Shown here: piece after piece, positions 7,155-14,759 of the stretch
Layout of the letters: each line of letters starts with the position of its first letter
How positions within the stretch are numbered: the stretch's first letter is position 1
Assembly: GCA_964620595.1 (NCBI GenBank)
Contig: CAZUHP010000053.1
Span: 1 to 21,333 of the forward strand
Direction of reading: 5' to 3'
Length of the DNA: 21,333 bases
From: Desulfocarbo sp964620595
Lineage (GTDB): Bacteria > Desulfobacterota > Desulfarculia > Desulfarculales > Desulfarculaceae
The notes under the pieces: model-generated
What the model was told of the DNA's origin: nothing
Databases searched by the model: none
Seen by the model: the letters and a program-made list of their open reading frames with translations, nothing else
Position numbers and translations under genes: made by a program

Positions 7155-8378
7155 ATGCGGGCAAGGCGCTGGTTATGGCTGGTCCTGGTCCTGGCCCTGG
7201 TGATCCGCCTGGGTTACGTGTACGTGCAGGTCAATCACGGCCTGTTCAGGGTGGCCACCATGGCGCCCGACTCGCACCGTTACCTGAACCTGGCCCGCCA
7301 CCTCTTGGACCAGGGCTTCTTCTCCTACGACGGCCGGCAGCCCACCGCGGCCGACACCCCCGGCTATCCTCTTTTCCTGGCCGGGCTGCGGGCGGTTTTG
7401 GGCCCTGGCTTGATCTGGATATACCTGGCCCAGGCGCTCCTCTCCGCGGCCACGGTGTGGCTGGTGTTTTTGCTGGGCCGCCGCTTTTTCTCGGAAGGCG
7501 CCGGATTGGCGGCGGCAGGGCTGGCGGCCGTATATCCCCTGGGGTTCATGTTCGTGGCCACCCCGCTCAGCGAGACGCTCTACACTTTTTTGGCCGTGGC
7601 CTTCCTGGCCCTGTACGCCCGGCTGGACAGGGGTCGGGGCTGGGCCCTGGCCGCGGGTCTGGTGGGCGGCGCGGCGCTGATGACCAGGCCGGTGCTGGCT
7701 GGCTTCGTGGCCCTGGCCGGGCTCTGGGCCCTGATCCGGCCGGGCCGGCGCGGGCTGGTGCTTTTGATGTTCCTGGGGGTCTTGCTGGTGACCGTGCCCT
7801 GGCTGGTGCGCAACGCGCTCACCTTCGGCGAGTTCATCCCCCTGTCCAGCCGGGGCGGCTTCGAGTTCTACCTGGGCAATGCCGCGGACTCCAACGGCGG
7901 CTCCGGCGGGCATCTCGCCTGGGGGCGAGATGTAAAGGTGCCGGCGGACAGGCCTCCCGGCATCAGCGACTCCCAGTGGAGTTCCCTCCTGGCGAGGCGG
8001 GCGATTGCGGTTTACCAGGATGATCCCGGCTTATTCCTGCGCCGCCTGCCCGCCAAGCTGTGGAACATGTGGCGGCCCACCTGGGCCGAGGCCTCGGCGC
8101 GCAACTGGGTGGTTGTGGGCGGCCTGTACCTGCTCATGGTCTGCCTGGCTCTGGCCTGTCCCTTGAGCGCCCGTTGCCGGGCCGGGGCGGGGCTTTTGTG
8201 GGGCTATGTGGCCTACCATGTGCTGGTGCACGCCCTGATCTACGGCATCGTGCGCTATCGCATCCCCGTGGAGCCGGTGCTGTGCGTGCTGGCCGGCCAG
8301 GGCGCCGTGCTTGCCTGGACAAGACTGTTCCCGGGCGGCGGCGCCCAGGGACCGGATAAGAGGCCGGCCCGGCCTTAA
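7155..8378 (+). CDS. GT-C membrane glycosyltransferase (ArnT-like), second copy
   Basis: A 407-residue multi-spanning protein. After a first membrane helix (about 6-24) the loop carries APDSHRY (Asp39), then DTPGYPLFLAGLRAVLG, LLGRRFFSEGAGLAAAGLAAVYP, TPLSETLY, and MTRPVLAGF, all typical of the bacterial GT-C group related to ArnT. The periplasmic region around 230-290 contains FEFYLGNAADSNGG, a motif often seen in these proteins. It should take sugar from a polyprenyl-phosphate donor on the periplasmic side. I start at ATG 7155 because AGGGAG lies 8 bases upstream and the previous gene stops at 7149; an upstream in-frame start would overlap it. It shares motif order with the gene at 3683-5065. 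The stop overlaps the convergent GT2 gene by 4 bases. Confidence 0.84.
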   Translation: MRARRWLWLVLVLALVIRLGYVYVQVNHGLFRVATMAPDSHRYLNLARHLLDQGFFSYDGRQPTAADTPGYPLFLAGLRAVLGPGLIWIYLAQALLSAATVWLVFLLGRRFFSEGAGLAAAGLAAVYPLGFMFVATPLSETLYTFLAVAFLALYARLDRGRGWALAAGLVGGAALMTRPVLAGFVALAGLWALIRPGRRGLVLLMFLGVLLVTVPWLVRNALTFGEFIPLSSRGGFEFYLGNAADSNGGSGGHLAWGRDVKVPADRPPGISDSQWSSLLARRAIAVYQDDPGLFLRRLPAKLWNMWRPTWAEASARNWVVVGGLYLLMVCLALACPLSARCRAGAGLLWGYVAYHVLVHALIYGIVRYRIPVEPVLCVLAGQGAVLAWTRLFPGGGAQGPDKRPARP

Positions 8379-8383
8379 GGCCG
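8370..8383. repeat. 14-base perfect palindrome containing both convergent stop codons
   Basis: CGGCCTTAAGGCCG reads the same on both strands, and its central TTAA supplies the TAA stop of the plus-strand GT-C gene and of the minus-strand GT2 gene. Folded as RNA it gives a 5-base GC stem with a 4-base loop in either direction. No U-tract follows, so a terminator role is only possible. Confidence 0.5.
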
Positions 8384-9055
8384 CCAGCGCTGGCGCAGGA
8401 GGGTCCACAAGGCCAGGGCCCCGTCCCGGGCCTTGATCTTCTTCCCCTCGGCCACGCTGCGCGGCGCGTAGGAGATGGGCACCTCCACGATGCGGATTCC
8501 CTGCTTGAGTATCTTGGCCGTGACCTCGGGCTCCCACTCGAAGCCGTCGCTCTCGATGGAGATGCGCCGCAGGACATCGCTGCGGAACATCTTGTAGCAG
8601 GTAGGCTCGTCGGTGAGCCGGCAGCCATAGAGCAGGTTGGTAGCCAGGGTCACCAGGCGCCCGCCCGCATAGAAACGCAGGCCGCCCCTTGGGTTGTCGG
8701 CATTAAGGATGCGCGAGCCATATACCACCTGGGCCCCTTGCCGGCGGATGGGCTCCAGCATGGCGTGAAAGTCCTGGGGGTCGTACTCGAGGTCAGCGTC
8801 CTGGATGACCACGATATCGCCGGTGGCATGGGCCAGGCCGGTGCGCACCGCCGCGCCCTTGCCCCGGTTTCGGGAGTGACTCACCACCAGCAGCTCATAC
8901 TCCCGCCACCCCTCGAGCAGTTCCCTGGTGCCATCAGTGGACCCGTCGTCCACCACGATCACCTGCATCTCCAGGCCAACCGATCCCAGCCGGCGCAGCA
9001 CCTCTTCTATGTTGGCCTTCTCGTTGAAGGCAGGGATGATCACCGACAGCCGCAT
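8375..9055 (-). CDS. family 2 glycosyltransferase (DPM/DPG-synthase-like)
   Basis: A 226-residue GT2 enzyme with LSVIIPAFNEKANIEEVL (3-20), VVDDGSTDGT (34-43), NRGKGAAVRTGLAHATGD, the metal site QDADLEYDP (DAD at 86-88), YGSRIL, the acceptor-region TDEPTCYKMFR, GFEWEPEVTAKIL and VPISYAPR..AEGKKIKARDG. This is the full pattern of soluble polyprenyl-phosphate glycosyltransferases, which make lipid-linked glucose or mannose from nucleotide sugars on the cytoplasmic face. No C-terminal membrane helices are present. ATG at 9055 is chosen because the conserved domain begins there; a TTG at 9094 would add 13 atypical residues. It follows asnB by 69 bases on the same strand and may supply donor for the GT-C proteins in the window. 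Confidence 0.88.
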   Translation of the reverse strand: MRLSVIIPAFNEKANIEEVLRRLGSVGLEMQVIVVDDGSTDGTRELLEGWREYELLVVSHSRNRGKGAAVRTGLAHATGDIVVIQDADLEYDPQDFHAMLEPIRRQGAQVVYGSRILNADNPRGGLRFYAGGRLVTLATNLLYGCRLTDEPTCYKMFRSDVLRRISIESDGFEWEPEVTAKILKQGIRIVEVPISYAPRSVAEGKKIKARDGALALWTLLRQRWRP

Positions 9056-9124
9056 CAGGTAAGATTCTCCGCCTGCTTTTCCGTGGTTGGCCAATATCCC
9101 CAGGGCTGATTCGGGGAAGCGGAT

Positions 9125-11086
9125 TCAGACCGGGTTCTCCTCCAGCCAGAGCTGGAACATCAACACGTCCCACAACCAGTAGTGCCAGTCCTTGACCTGC
9201 TCCTGGTGCTCGCGCCAGGCGCGCTGCACCACCCCGGCCTTCAGGTATCCCTGGCGCTGGATGCGCTCGGGCGCGATCAGCTCGGCGGCCCACTCCTTCA
9301 AGGGGCCGCGCAGCCAATGGTCGATGGGCACCCCGAAGCCCTTCTTGGGGCGCTCCACCAGCTCCGGCGGCACGTACTTGTAGAGCAAACGCCGCAGGAG
9401 CCACTTGCCCTTGCCGCCGCGCACCTTCAGGGAGCTGGGCAGCCGCCAGGCGAACTCCACCACCCGGTGGTCCAACAGCGGGATGCGCGACTCCAGGCTC
9501 ACCCCCATGGCGGCCCGGTCCACCTTGACCAGGATGTCGTCCGGCAGGTAGGTGATGAGGTCCAGGTACATCATGCGCAGCAGGAAGTCGTTGAAGGCCG
9601 GCCATTGGCTGCGCTCGCTCAGGGGGGTGGGCGGCTCCGCCCCGCCCACGACCAGCCCGTCCTCGGGCCGCCAGTGGGAGACCAGGCGGCGGTACATGGC
9701 TACGGGCTCGCGCACCTTCAGGTAGCCGGCCACCCGCTGGGCCAGCTCGCCGGGATCGCGGCGGGCGGCAGCCGCCGGCAGCCAGCGCCGCAGGGGCGCG
9801 AGGGCCGCGCTCAGGGCCCCGCGGGGCAGGGCCTCCAAGAGCCCCGCGGCCAGGCGGCGGCCGGGATAGGGCAGCCAGCCGGTCTTGGCCCAGATGTCGC
9901 GCCCCCAGAAATAGCGCTCGTACCCGCCGAAGAGTTCATCGCCCGCGTCGCCGGAAAGGCTCACCGTGACAAAGCGCCGGGCCAGCTCGGCCACCAGGAA
10001 GGTAGGTATCTGGGAGGAGTCGCTGAAGGGCTCGTCGTAGAGCCGGGGCAGGCGGGGCACCACGGCCATGGCCTCCTCGGGTGTGACGTACAGCTCGGTG
10101 TGCTCGGTGCCCAGGTGCCTGGCCACCGCCTTGGCATAAGGCGCCTCGTTGTAGGCGTCCTCGCTGAAGCCGATGGAAAAGGTCTTCACCGGCCGCGGGC
10201 TCCTGGCCTGCATCAGGGCCACCACGGTGGAGGAGTCGATGCCGCCGGACAGGAAGGCGCCCAGGGGCACGTCAGCCACCATGCGCATCTCCACCGCCTC
10301 CAGGAGCAGGGCCTCCAGCTCGGCCAGGGCCTCGTCCTCGCTTCCCGCAAAGGGCCGGGCCGTGCCCGCCTCGCATACCTGGCGCACGCTCCAGTAGGCC
10401 CGGGGCTCGGGAATCTCTCCCGGCCGCTCCGGGGAGATGGTGAGCAGGCTGGCCGGGGGCAGCTTGGCCACGCCTTCATAGATGCAGTAGGGCGCGGGCA
10501 CGTAGTTGTGGCGCATGTACAGGGCCAGGGCGCCGCGGTCCAGGGAGGCCCGGAAGGCGGGGTGGGCGCGGAGCGCCTTCAGCTCCGAGCCGAAGAGGAA
10601 ATGCTTGCCCATCCAGGCGTAGTAAAGGGGCTTCTCGCCCAGGCGGTCGCGGCCCAGGTGCAACAGCCGCTCCCGGCGGTCCCACAAGGCAAAGGCGAAC
10701 ATGCCGTTGGTGCGGCGGGTGGCCTGGTCCACTCCCCAGCGGCTGACCGCCTCCAGGAAGACCTCGGTGTCCGAGGTGCCGCGCCAGGCCTCTTTGAGCG
10801 CCGGGTCCAGTTCCTCCAGCTCGGCGCGGAGGTCCTGGTAGTTGTATATCTCGCCGTTGTAGGCGATCACCCAGCGGCCGTCGTGGGAGGCCATGGGTTG
10901 GCGGCCCTGGGGCGAGAGGTCGATCACCGCCAGCCGCCGGTGGCCCAGGGCGCAGCCGTCCTCGGCCCAGGCCCCGCTGTCGTCGGGGCCCCGGTGACGC
11001 AGGCACTCGGCCATGGCCCCGGCCATGGCCCGCATCTGGGCCTGGTCGCCGCCGCCGGCCTGTAGGAATCCCGCCAATCCGCACAC
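9125..11086 (-). CDS. asnB: asparagine synthase (glutamine-hydrolysing)-type amidotransferase
   Basis: A 653-residue two-domain enzyme. The N-terminal glutaminase starts with the catalytic Cys2 (VCGLAGF), followed by RHRGPDD, GHRRLAVIDLS, YNGEIYNY (76-83), GTSDTEVFLEA and GRDRLGEKPLYY. The synthetase domain has the ATP PP-loop SGGIDSS at 270-276 and SLSGDAGDELFGGY. It would make asparagine, or amidate another carboxylate such as a uronic acid; AsnB-like proteins are common in exopolysaccharide clusters. The start is GTG at 11086: Cys must be residue 2 and GAGGAGG lies 10 bases upstream. Catalytic residues look intact. It lies upstream of a GT2 gene and has its own promoter-like element. Which acceptor it uses is unknown. 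Confidence 0.93.
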   Translation of the reverse strand: MCGLAGFLQAGGGDQAQMRAMAGAMAECLRHRGPDDSGAWAEDGCALGHRRLAVIDLSPQGRQPMASHDGRWVIAYNGEIYNYQDLRAELEELDPALKEAWRGTSDTEVFLEAVSRWGVDQATRRTNGMFAFALWDRRERLLHLGRDRLGEKPLYYAWMGKHFLFGSELKALRAHPAFRASLDRGALALYMRHNYVPAPYCIYEGVAKLPPASLLTISPERPGEIPEPRAYWSVRQVCEAGTARPFAGSEDEALAELEALLLEAVEMRMVADVPLGAFLSGGIDSSTVVALMQARSPRPVKTFSIGFSEDAYNEAPYAKAVARHLGTEHTELYVTPEEAMAVVPRLPRLYDEPFSDSSQIPTFLVAELARRFVTVSLSGDAGDELFGGYERYFWGRDIWAKTGWLPYPGRRLAAGLLEALPRGALSAALAPLRRWLPAAAARRDPGELAQRVAGYLKVREPVAMYRRLVSHWRPEDGLVVGGAEPPTPLSERSQWPAFNDFLLRMMYLDLITYLPDDILVKVDRAAMGVSLESRIPLLDHRVVEFAWRLPSSLKVRGGKGKWLLRRLLYKYVPPELVERPKKGFGVPIDHWLRGPLKEWAAELIAPERIQRQGYLKAGVVQRAWREHQEQVKDWHYWLWDVLMFQLWLEENPV

Positions 11087-11151
11087 GGCCCAAGAACCTC
11101 CTCTTGCTGGTCCGCGGCCGGGCCCGCCTCTGCCGCCCGGTCCCGGCGCCA

Positions 11152-11160
11152 AGTATAGCA
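11152..11160 (-). promoter_or_regulatory. extended -10 promoter for asnB
   Basis: On the minus strand TGC-TATACT (TGn plus 5 of 6 matches to TATAAT) lies about 66 bases before the asnB GTG. The -35 position is poor, which is usual for extended -10 promoters. It stands out in a region of about 70-75% GC. Confidence 0.45.
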
Positions 11161-11202
11161 GAACCCCCGCCCCCGGACCCCAGGCGATCGGGCAGCCAAG
11201 GC

Positions 11203-11232
11203 TTGCCGCGGCCCGGGCAGGTGTGGGATATT
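11203..11232 (+). promoter_or_regulatory. sigma70-type promoter for the 790-residue membrane protein
   Basis: TTGCCG (11203-11208, 4 of 6) and GATATT (11227-11232, 4 of 6) are 18 bases apart, with TGG just before the -10 giving an extended element. The predicted start is near 11239, about 35 bases before the ATG at 11274. Together with the asnB element it forms a back-to-back promoter pair. Confidence 0.4.
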
Positions 11233-11273
11233 GCAGCGGACAGGACCGGTGGCCGCCGAGGGAGCGGAACTCT

Positions 11274-13646
11274 ATGGACGCGCGACAAGACAGCATGGCC
11301 ACGAGCTACCCGGCACCCCGCACCCTGGTGGTGCAGCTGGGGGTGGGGCTGGCGGCGGCGCTGGTCTGCGCGCTGCTCATGGGCATGTTGTGGGCCCACC
11401 AGGACCTGCCCGACCGCCCCCTGTTGGGCGCCATGGGCCAGGCCGCCCGGCCGGCGGGGTTGCGGGCCTTTGCCAGCCTGGCCCTGCCCGCGGTGGTGTT
11501 CCTGCCCAGCCTGGCCCTGGCGTTGCTCGTTTCCCTCCTGCCCCCCCAGCGGCGCTCCTGGGCCCTGCCCGCGGTGCGCAGGGCCTTGCGCCAGGATGCG
11601 GCCTCCTACCTGGTGCTGCCGGCCATGCTGCTCCTGCCGGTGCTCTGGCGGGAGCTGGGCAACGGTTTTTTGGCCCTGGGCCTGCTTTTCATGGGGGCCT
11701 TGAGTTTCAAGGCCGCGGTGCTGCTGCGCTTCCTTTGGGGGGGGCTTCTCAAGCCCTGGCCGGGAGAGAGCGGCCGCCTGGGGGCGCGGGGGCAGGTGGC
11801 GGTGTTCGTGGCGGCCATGGTGGTGCTGGGCTTTGCCGCGGTGTGGGTGAACCAGGCCGTGTCCACCACTGCCGAGGAGGCGGGCTGGCTGCTGGAGGCC
11901 GAGGCCCTGCAGCGCGGGCCTGACTTTGCGGAAAGCAGCCAGGAGCAGCGCCAGGCTGCCCGGGAGTTCTACTGGTCCGGGGGGCCGGAGCAAGCAGTGC
12001 CGCCGCCCGGCCAGGACACCTTGTTCGCCCTGTTCATCGCCCCGGTGCAGGCCGTGGGCGGCCGGCTGGGGGTGCTGCTCTTGTTTGCGGCGCTCATGGC
12101 GGCCATGGCTTGCCAGCTCCTGGCCTGGTTGGAGGAGGTGGGCGCGCCGCGGGGGGCGGCGGCGGCCGCCGCCGGGCTGGTGCTCTTGTCCGCGCCGGTG
12201 TGGGTGGCGGGCCAGCAGGTGTTGCCCGACGTGCCGGCCATGCTCTTGTTCGTGCTGGGCCTGCGCCTCTTGACCGGCCTGGAAGGCCGCTCGCCGAGCG
12301 CCGCCCTGGGCCTGGCCGTGGTGGCCGCGGCCCTGGCCGGGCTCAAGCTGCGGCTGGCTCCCCTGGCCGGGGGACTGGTGGCCTGGGGCGGCGTATCGCT
12401 GGCGGCCCGGCGCTGGGGGTGGCTGAAGGCGACCTTGGCCGGGCTGGGCCTGGTGGCCCTGGCCGTGGCCGGTGCCTGGTGGCTGCCCCGGGGCTGGTGG
12501 CCCCGGGCGGTGGCCTTTTCCTGGGGAGAGGCCCTGGCCCAGCTCCAGGAAGCGCCGGGACTGGCCAGGGCCGCCCTGCAGGCATTGGCCGGCTTGGCCC
12601 TGGACCAGAACTACGGGGTGTTGGTGACGGCGCCGGTTTACCTGCTGGCCCTGGCCGGGGTGCCCGCCGCCCTGGCCCGCCGGCCCCGCGCCGCCCTGCA
12701 GGCGCTGGTGCCCGCGGCCCTGTACCTGGCGGCGGTGTGCCTCATCCGCTGGCACCTGTGGTACGGCGGCCAGGCCGGGCCCGGCCGCCTCCTGGCAGTG
12801 GCCCTGCCCGCCCTGGCCCTGCCCCTGGCCATGGCCCTGGAGGGCCTGCGCCGGCCCTGGTGGCGGCTGTGGGCCCTGGTGCTGGCGGCGCTGAGCCTGG
12901 CCTACACCTGGTTGATCACCTTGGCCCCGGCCTGGCGCTTCAGCCTGCCCAGCGGGGTCAATCCCCTGGCGGCCTCGCTGGAGGACGCCCTGGGCCTGTT
13001 CCTGCGCCAGCTATTGCCCAGCCTGCTCACGCCCTCGCCGGTGCTGGCGCCCTGGCTGGTGGGGAGCACCGCCCTGGTGCTGCTCCTGGCCCTGGCCGTG
13101 TGGCGCCACACCCGCAGGGAGGATGCGGCGCCGGTCCCCAGCCCGAGCCCCCGGGAGGCCCTGGCGGTTCCTTTCATCTGCGCCGGCCTGCTGCTGGGTG
13201 CGCTGGCCTGGGGCTCCCTGGCCCACATCAGCGTGCTGGAGGCCGAGGGCATGCGGGCCACCGGGGCCCGCGCCTGGGCCGCGCGCCCCGGCCCCGGGGC
13301 GGCGCGGGGATGGGTGCTGAGGCCGGGCGGCCGCCTGAGCGGCCGGCTCTACTTCCCCGGCGGCGAGGCGGCGGTGCGGCTGGTGGGCCGGCCCCGGCAG
13401 GCCGGCCGGGTGAGCCTCTCCCTGGAGGGCAGGCTGTTCGAGCAGCCCTGGCCCAAGGACAAGGCGTCCGCCCTGGTGGCCCTGGGCCCGGTGAGCCAAG
13501 GCACTCACCGCCTGTCCGTGGCCTGGTCCTCCTGTCCGGAACCGGATTGCTCCCTGGTGCTGGACCGGCTGGAGCTGGCACCGCCTCCCCCGTCCCCTTC
13601 GTCGTCTTCCTCTCCTGCCGGGGCCTCGCCGCAAAGCTCCAGGTAG
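11274..13646 (+). CDS. large multi-spanning GT-C-like membrane protein
   Basis: A 790-residue protein, mostly hydrophobic, with perhaps 15 or more membrane segments. After an N-terminal block of about five helices (17-190), a loop reads STTAEEAGWLLEAEAL (197-212) and is followed by LFALFIAPVQAVGGRLGVLLLF, which resembles bacterial GT-C proteins with a GDEPHYL...LL.AP.Y.LGGR.G pattern; here the Asp-Glu is replaced by Ala-Glu-Glu. QVLPDVPAMLLFVLGLRLL and RWHLWYGGQAGPGRL (a periplasmic loop) also fit that group. The last 110 residues look like a soluble beta-rich domain (GWVLRPGGRLSGRLYFPGG ... HRLSVAW), then a Pro/Ser tail. ATG at 11274 is favoured by GGAG 9 bases upstream. The 3' end overlaps the convergent GT4 gene by 142 bases. 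Substrate unknown. Confidence 0.75.
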   Translation: MDARQDSMATSYPAPRTLVVQLGVGLAAALVCALLMGMLWAHQDLPDRPLLGAMGQAARPAGLRAFASLALPAVVFLPSLALALLVSLLPPQRRSWALPAVRRALRQDAASYLVLPAMLLLPVLWRELGNGFLALGLLFMGALSFKAAVLLRFLWGGLLKPWPGESGRLGARGQVAVFVAAMVVLGFAAVWVNQAVSTTAEEAGWLLEAEALQRGPDFAESSQEQRQAAREFYWSGGPEQAVPPPGQDTLFALFIAPVQAVGGRLGVLLLFAALMAAMACQLLAWLEEVGAPRGAAAAAAGLVLLSAPVWVAGQQVLPDVPAMLLFVLGLRLLTGLEGRSPSAALGLAVVAAALAGLKLRLAPLAGGLVAWGGVSLAARRWGWLKATLAGLGLVALAVAGAWWLPRGWWPRAVAFSWGEALAQLQEAPGLARAALQALAGLALDQNYGVLVTAPVYLLALAGVPAALARRPRAALQALVPAALYLAAVCLIRWHLWYGGQAGPGRLLAVALPALALPLAMALEGLRRPWWRLWALVLAALSLAYTWLITLAPAWRFSLPSGVNPLAASLEDALGLFLRQLLPSLLTPSPVLAPWLVGSTALVLLLALAVWRHTRREDAAPVPSPSPREALAVPFICAGLLLGALAWGSLAHISVLEAEGMRATGARAWAARPGPGAARGWVLRPGGRLSGRLYFPGGEAAVRLVGRPRQAGRVSLSLEGRLFEQPWPKDKASALVALGPVSQGTHRLSVAWSSCPEPDCSLVLDRLELAPPPPSPSSSSSPAGASPQSSR

Positions 13647-14749
13647 AGTTCCGCATAGGCCCGCACCATGGCCTGGAGCGAGTAGTGCTCCTGGATGCGC
13701 CGCCGGGCGGCCTCGCCCCGCCGAGCCAGTTCCTCTTGGTCCCGGCCGGCCAGCTCGGCCAGGGCCGCGCCCAGGGCATAGGGCTGTCCCGGCTCCACCA
13801 CCAGGCCGGTGTCGCCCACCAGCTCGCGGCTGTCGCCCGCATCGGTCACCAGGTTGGGCAGCCCGGCGGCCATGGCCTCGCCCACCGCGTTGGGCAGGCC
13901 CTCGGAAAGGGAATTGGACAGGTGCAGGTCCATGGCGGCCATGAGCCGGGGCACGTCGGAGCGGTAGCCCAGAAGCAGCGAGCGCCCGGCCAGGGGGGGC
14001 TCCTGCCAGGCCTCGAGCCCGGGGGCGGCCGGCTCCACGCCTTGGCCCACCAGGAGGAAGAACAGGCGGGGGCGTTGCTTGAGCGCCAGGCGGGCGGCGT
14101 CGGCCAGGCCGGGGTAGTCCTTGGCCGGGTCCAGCCGGGCCACCCTGCCCACCACCAAGGCGTCCTCGGGTATGCCCAGCTCGGCGCGCACCGCTGCGCG
14201 GGCCGCGGGGTCGGGGCGGAAACGATCGGTGTCGAAGCCGTTGGGGATGACGCGCAGCTTGCGGGCCGGGTAGCCCAGGCCCTGGTGCCAGGCCGCGCCC
14301 GTGCGGCTGTTGGCCACGATAGCCGCCGGCCGGCCCGAAAGGGCCAGGCAGGCCTTCACCACCAGCCGGGTTGAACGGCTCAGCTTCAGGTCCGCGTTGC
14401 GCAGGGTCCAGACCAGGGGCCCCACCCCGGCCCTGGCCGCGGCCAGGGTGCCCAACAGGTCGGCGTGGTAGAGCCAGGTCTGCACCAGGCGGGGCCGCAC
14501 CCGCGCCAGCACCCGCCGGACCAGCCCCGGCCCCCGCAGCAGGGCCCGGGGTCCGGGGCTCAGTCCCAAGCTGATCACCTCGGCGCCGGCCGCCTCCATG
14601 GCCGGGGCCAGCTCCCCGGCCGGTTGCAGGCCCACCACCACGTGCTCCAGCCAGGGCGGGCTGTGCTCCAGCAGGGCGCAGAGCTGGGCCTCGGCACCGC
14701 CGGCGCTGGTGGTGGTGATGACGTGGCACACGCGAAAGGGGCCGCCCAT
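13505..14749 (-). CDS. family 4 glycosyltransferase
   Basis: A 414-residue GT-B enzyme. The N-terminal domain starts FRVCHVITTTSAGGAEAQL (donor-side GG loop at about 16-18) and includes QTWLYHADLLGTLAAR-like WLYHADLLG. The C-terminal domain has VIPNGFDTDRF, VGRVARLDPAKDYPGL and the E-x7-E motif region SLSEGLPNAVGEAMAAGLP. Closest in pattern to GT4 enzymes building surface polysaccharides. The normal domain ends near YAELYLELCGE; the frame then continues about 40 residues as an acidic, Gly/Ser-rich, charged tail (EEDDEGD...) that is antisense to the end of the membrane protein gene. ATG at 14749 is 10 bases after the sirtuin stop, so the two are probably co-transcribed. Confidence 0.88.
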   Translation of the reverse strand: MGGPFRVCHVITTTSAGGAEAQLCALLEHSPPWLEHVVVGLQPAGELAPAMEAAGAEVISLGLSPGPRALLRGPGLVRRVLARVRPRLVQTWLYHADLLGTLAAARAGVGPLVWTLRNADLKLSRSTRLVVKACLALSGRPAAIVANSRTGAAWHQGLGYPARKLRVIPNGFDTDRFRPDPAARAAVRAELGIPEDALVVGRVARLDPAKDYPGLADAARLALKQRPRLFFLLVGQGVEPAAPGLEAWQEPPLAGRSLLLGYRSDVPRLMAAMDLHLSNSLSEGLPNAVGEAMAAGLPNLVTDAGDSRELVGDTGLVVEPGQPYALGAALAELAGRDQEELARRGEAARRRIQEHYSLQAMVRAYAELYLELCGEAPAGEEDDEGDGGGGASSSRSSTREQSGSGQEDQATDRR

Positions 14750-14759
14750 GGCCTGGCTT

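Noticed and set aside
9055..9094. TTG start at 9094 for the GT2 gene
   Set aside because: The added residues are not part of the conserved fold, and the ATG at 9055 begins exactly at the GT2 core.
10476..12755. Very long open minus-strand frame antisense to the membrane protein and overlapping asnB
   Set aside because: Its translation is repetitive Gly/Gln/Pro/Arg-rich sequence with no motifs. Such frames arise in high-GC DNA opposite real genes.
12100..12900. Runs of repeated CCTGGCC-like units in the membrane protein gene
   Set aside because: Explained by Ala/Leu-rich membrane helices encoded with GC-rich codons; no regular period that would indicate a true tandem repeat.
12110..14374. 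Long plus-strand frame across the membrane protein and GT4 genes
   Set aside because: Gly/Pro/Ala/Arg-rich out-of-frame translation of two well supported genes; no domain.
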